Source: Paramacrobiotus metropolitanus
Lineage: Eukaryota; Tardigrada; Eutardigrada; Parachela; Macrobiotidae
Assembly: GCF_019649055.1 (NCBI RefSeq)
Contig: NW_026570325.1
Location: 186,001-250,000, forward strand
Length of the DNA: 64,000 bases
Reading direction: 5' to 3'
Position numbers and translations under genes: made by a program. The notes under the pieces are model-generated. The model saw only the letters and a list, made by a program, of their open reading frames with translations, was not told where the DNA came from and searched no databases. Below, piece after piece: positions 61,008 through 64,000 of the stretch (its first letter is position 1; each line of letters opens with the position of its first letter).

Positions 61008-63979
61008 TTATACGGTGTCCAGCATTTCAGCATTCGGATCCGCATCGAACAGCATATCAACGTCAACGTCAGCAGTAGCGCCAGCAGTCGCAGATTCGGT
61101 AACAACACCAGCGGCTACAACACTTAATGCTGTGCCAATCGCTTCTGAAAGCACACCTTGTGCCGGTTCGACTACTGTCGATTCAACTGGTAACGGTTCG
61201 TCCACAGTATCGTGGAAAACTTCGGTCTCTTCGCCATTTGGCGCGGTCGGTAATTTAATGAATGAATTATCTGGCATCTGGCCAGCGGCAAGTTTTTCTT
61301 TCGGCCATCGATGAATTTCGGCCGAACAGAAGTCGTATTCGTCTTTCGACATATCGGTGATTTTCTTATTTACCAGTTCGCTCAGTATGCCATGAACATA
61401 CTCATTGCTTGACGGTTCAACATGGTCGCGGAAACTTTGAGTAGTTTCGTAAAACTTTCTCTCGTGCGGTTTCATACGCGATAACGATATCGTGCTCAGT
61501 AATTTTTCATTACGAGCATTCAGCGCTGCTAATTTCGCAGCTTCTTCCGGTTTCAATTGTCCAGGCTGTTCAGCTGGAACTGATGCAGTTGGCACAGGAG
61601 CAGCCGATTGTTGCTGTCCTTGCACTTTGCCTGTTGATTTCACAGTCGTCGAACTAATCGACGCTGGGGCAGATGATACTGCTGCGGTTTGCTTCTTTTC
61701 TACCGCTCCCGGAATAAGCACAGGTTTGTTTCCCGTGAAGGCGGTTGGTTTGAGTGACGATCTTGAATCGCCTGCTACTCCCATCGGCAGCTGTGCAGAC
61801 CGATTTCCTGCGACATTGCCTTTATGTGTCGCGGGAGTATGCACGACTCGCACTTTATATATCGGTTGATCGGTTTTACTTCCCGAAAGAGTATCCGGTG
61901 AATCGGGCACATGCTTCCGCTTATTGAAGCTAGCGCCATGTTCGTACTGATTTTGACGATCTGCGAATCGCTTCATCCGCTCGTCCATATCGTCATAAAA
62001 CTGATTAGGACCACCTTGATTGGTGTCCATTTCGATCTGGCCAGCGGCGGCAAGGATATCGCGTAATTCCTGCGCCTCCTGCTGTTCGCTTTTCGGTTGA
62101 CCCAATAACAGGATCTTATCTCGCATTTGTCGATATTCTGGCCGGTCTTTCTGCTTATAAATATAATTATGAGCGCTGTGGCTTCCAAGCAGCGCGGCCA
62201 AGATGCACATTACTGCAGTCTTTAGCCCGGTGTTGTATGGAATTGACATCCAATCGATATTTCGGTTTCGAGTACAGCGGTCTAAATTACTGGCTACCCG
62301 GCAGAAGAAATAAAACTTTGCGGGGTCGGTTTCCGGTAAAATAAACTGCAGGAGAAATGTCTCCGTATTCTTATCTCCAAAAATGCGGAATAGAGAGAGA
62401 ATCTCAATGTCCACAGCGGTAATCGGTACATACAGCTGACTAATGTCCAACGCTGTACGCAATGAATTTGAACGGCGAGTCGCATATTTCTGCACGTCCA
62501 ACGATCGCACTAAATCTACGTTAGCATAATCGATTTCTAACATACGGCCTCGTAGCCCGATTCTTTCCAGCAAATCCACAGACTCGTGGATCATATTGCG
62601 CTACGTCTGGGTTTTCCTCACGGTTCGCAATTCCCAAGATGCCGGTTAATTTGTGAACATAAATTTCAGCATTGTTCACAATATGCATTACGTCCTTCAG
62701 TACGGTAGAAGGATCGATCGGTAGTGAACGATTATCACGGTATCCGCGACGATGAACATCGCGCTGCTGATTTCCAGCCGGTTGATTATTCTGCACATTG
62801 CGCTGAGTATTCGACTGCTGATCTCCAGCCGGTCGAGCGCTCTGCTGCTGTTGTTGCTGATATTCAGCCGATCGAACATTATCGCGATTGCGCTGTCTGC
62901 CGGTTCGTCTCTGCAAATCAGCAGAAATAAGTTTATTTCCCAATTCGGTCAAATCTCTACCCTCGATTATAATATTCTTGCGCGACTGTGAATGATGCAC
63001 AGACGGTTCCAGACTATATTCAATTCGATGGCGGCTACCAAATACTGGTCTGCCGCTACTACTGTCAGAGGACGGTTGTAAACACTCATTCCCTGCTGAC
63101 GTAGTCGATTCATCCAAAGACAATTTACTTACTTTTTTCATCAGTCCCGCACGCGCGTCCGGTTGATTACGCGACGTACTCGGCTGACGTTCGATATTCT
63201 GCTGTTGTGTGGCAGTTCGGCTACCAAACTGCTGCGCAACATTCGGACGATATCCGCGCTCAGCGAGCCACGGGTCGGTACTGGTCGTCGCCTGCTGTAC
63301 AGACGGAGTATTAGATTGAATTTTACATAATTTACAAGACGGTACAGTGCAGGTATTTGTCATTTACCTGCGTCGGCATCGGTTGACGATATTGCTGATA
63401 CTGCGGCTGATTAAATGCCCAGTCAGCCTGCGGATATTGCGCATTTTGCGCCGGTTGATACTGTTGCGGAAATTGTTGATAATTCAACATCGATTGCTGC
63501 GGCATCGCGTACGCCTGCAGTGAATTAACATTAAAATTCAGAATATCATTTTCCCACGTACTGGGAATCGATCGATCTAATGGGATCATTTCCCACTCTT
63601 CTGCCGATAATAAAGTACCTGCTAGGTAATTATTTACCTGTGTATTCGGTTGTGACGGTGCGTTAAATCGCATCGCCACGTGCGACGGCGCTCTCCCTGG
63701 ATCCGGCACTTGTTGCCAATGATCCGCTCGGCTATTAACGAACCCATGGACGGCATCATTAATCTGCGCCAACAACCACGGTTTCCGCTGGAGAATCAGT
63801 TCATATCGCGACTCCATTACGGTGGTGTATGCATCCAAATTGGCATGCATCACTTCGCTCACCAGCCGTGTTACAACGGTATCTGGATTCATATTATCGA
63901 TATTCTGTCCAAACAGACAGTCGGTACATTTCCGGTTGTTCGTGTTATACTTGCAGCGATCGCACACGTTCGGTTCCAT
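61008..63979 (-). CDS. Unrecognised Gln-rich protein gene, 2-3 exons
   Basis: Reads 63979-63368, then an intron 63295-63367 (cag|gtaaat ... ctgtacag, phase 0), then 63294 to about 62605. The next long open frame (62594-61008) is in a different frame. Either an intron 62490-62604 (gac|gtagcg ... gtgcag, phase 0) or a frameshift links them. The N-terminus has a CxxC-x8-CxxC motif (CDRC...CTDC) that could bind zinc. The middle is Gln/Asn/Arg-rich and disordered-looking (QQQQQ near 62845). The C-terminal part begins with a compact helical region (YVPITAVDIEILSLF) and ends in an Ala/Thr/Val-rich acidic tail. The frame is open to the window edge upstream of MEPNVC, behind an acceptor-like cttgtag, so the start is provisional. 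No family recognised; no reverse transcriptase or other viral hallmark is visible. Confidence 0.55.
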
Positions 63980-64000
63980 TCGGTCTACAAGAAGATTATT

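Overview
The window is animal nuclear DNA. The genes are broken up by GT-AG introns (most 43-120 nt, some 0.5-3 kb), and the main gene family is the BK (Slo1) calcium-activated potassium channel, an animal family. Short introns and compact spacing suggest a small-genome invertebrate; the phylum cannot be fixed from sequence alone. All exon models here were built by eye from splice consensus, reading-frame phase and comparison of the copies with each other. No database search was run.

The layout is three tandem copies of a two-gene, head-to-head unit. In each, a minus-strand Slo-like channel gene and a plus-strand gene of chained kinase-like domains diverge from a 0.66-0.94 kb gap. Unit A: channel 13520->3602, kinase chain 14463->24780. 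Unit B: channel 34923->25490, kinase chain 35583->41355, probably continuing to 43908. Unit C: channel 56832->44356, kinase chain 57505->about 60530, cut off. A broken relative of the 42.1-43.9 kb kinase exons lies at 980-2630 on the minus strand. At the right edge (61008-63979, minus) is an unrelated gene that I do not recognise.

Channels A and B are complete 17-exon genes with open reading frames (about 1639 and 1606 codons). They keep the Slo1 plan of extracellular N-terminus, S0-S6, RCK1 and RCK2. All three copies lack the K+ filter signature TVGYGD, which is replaced by FLDVT(S/T). S4 has lost arginines, no acidic calcium bowl is visible, and a predicted helical insert of about 400 residues sits inside RCK2. 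Channel C carries several frameshifts.

The plus-strand genes encode chains of MAP3K/STE11-like kinase domains, up to five in unit A. Nearly all have lost catalytic residues; only the last domain in A still looks able to bind ATP. Introns split each domain at the hinge in phase 1, so one exon carries the C-lobe of one domain plus the N-lobe of the next. Each unit's kinase gene has at least one frameshift or stop codon, while channels A and B are clean.

Four inverted-repeat, non-autonomous-looking elements sit in introns of these genes, at 15.3-15.9, 26.1-26.4, 37.0-37.9 and 51.1-52.4 kb.

My inference is that the channel and kinase chain form a co-duplicated, co-regulated pair: a channel without a canonical K+ filter next to a scaffold-like polypseudokinase. 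Shared promoter, conserved exon phases and conserved order support linkage. Physical or functional interaction is untested.
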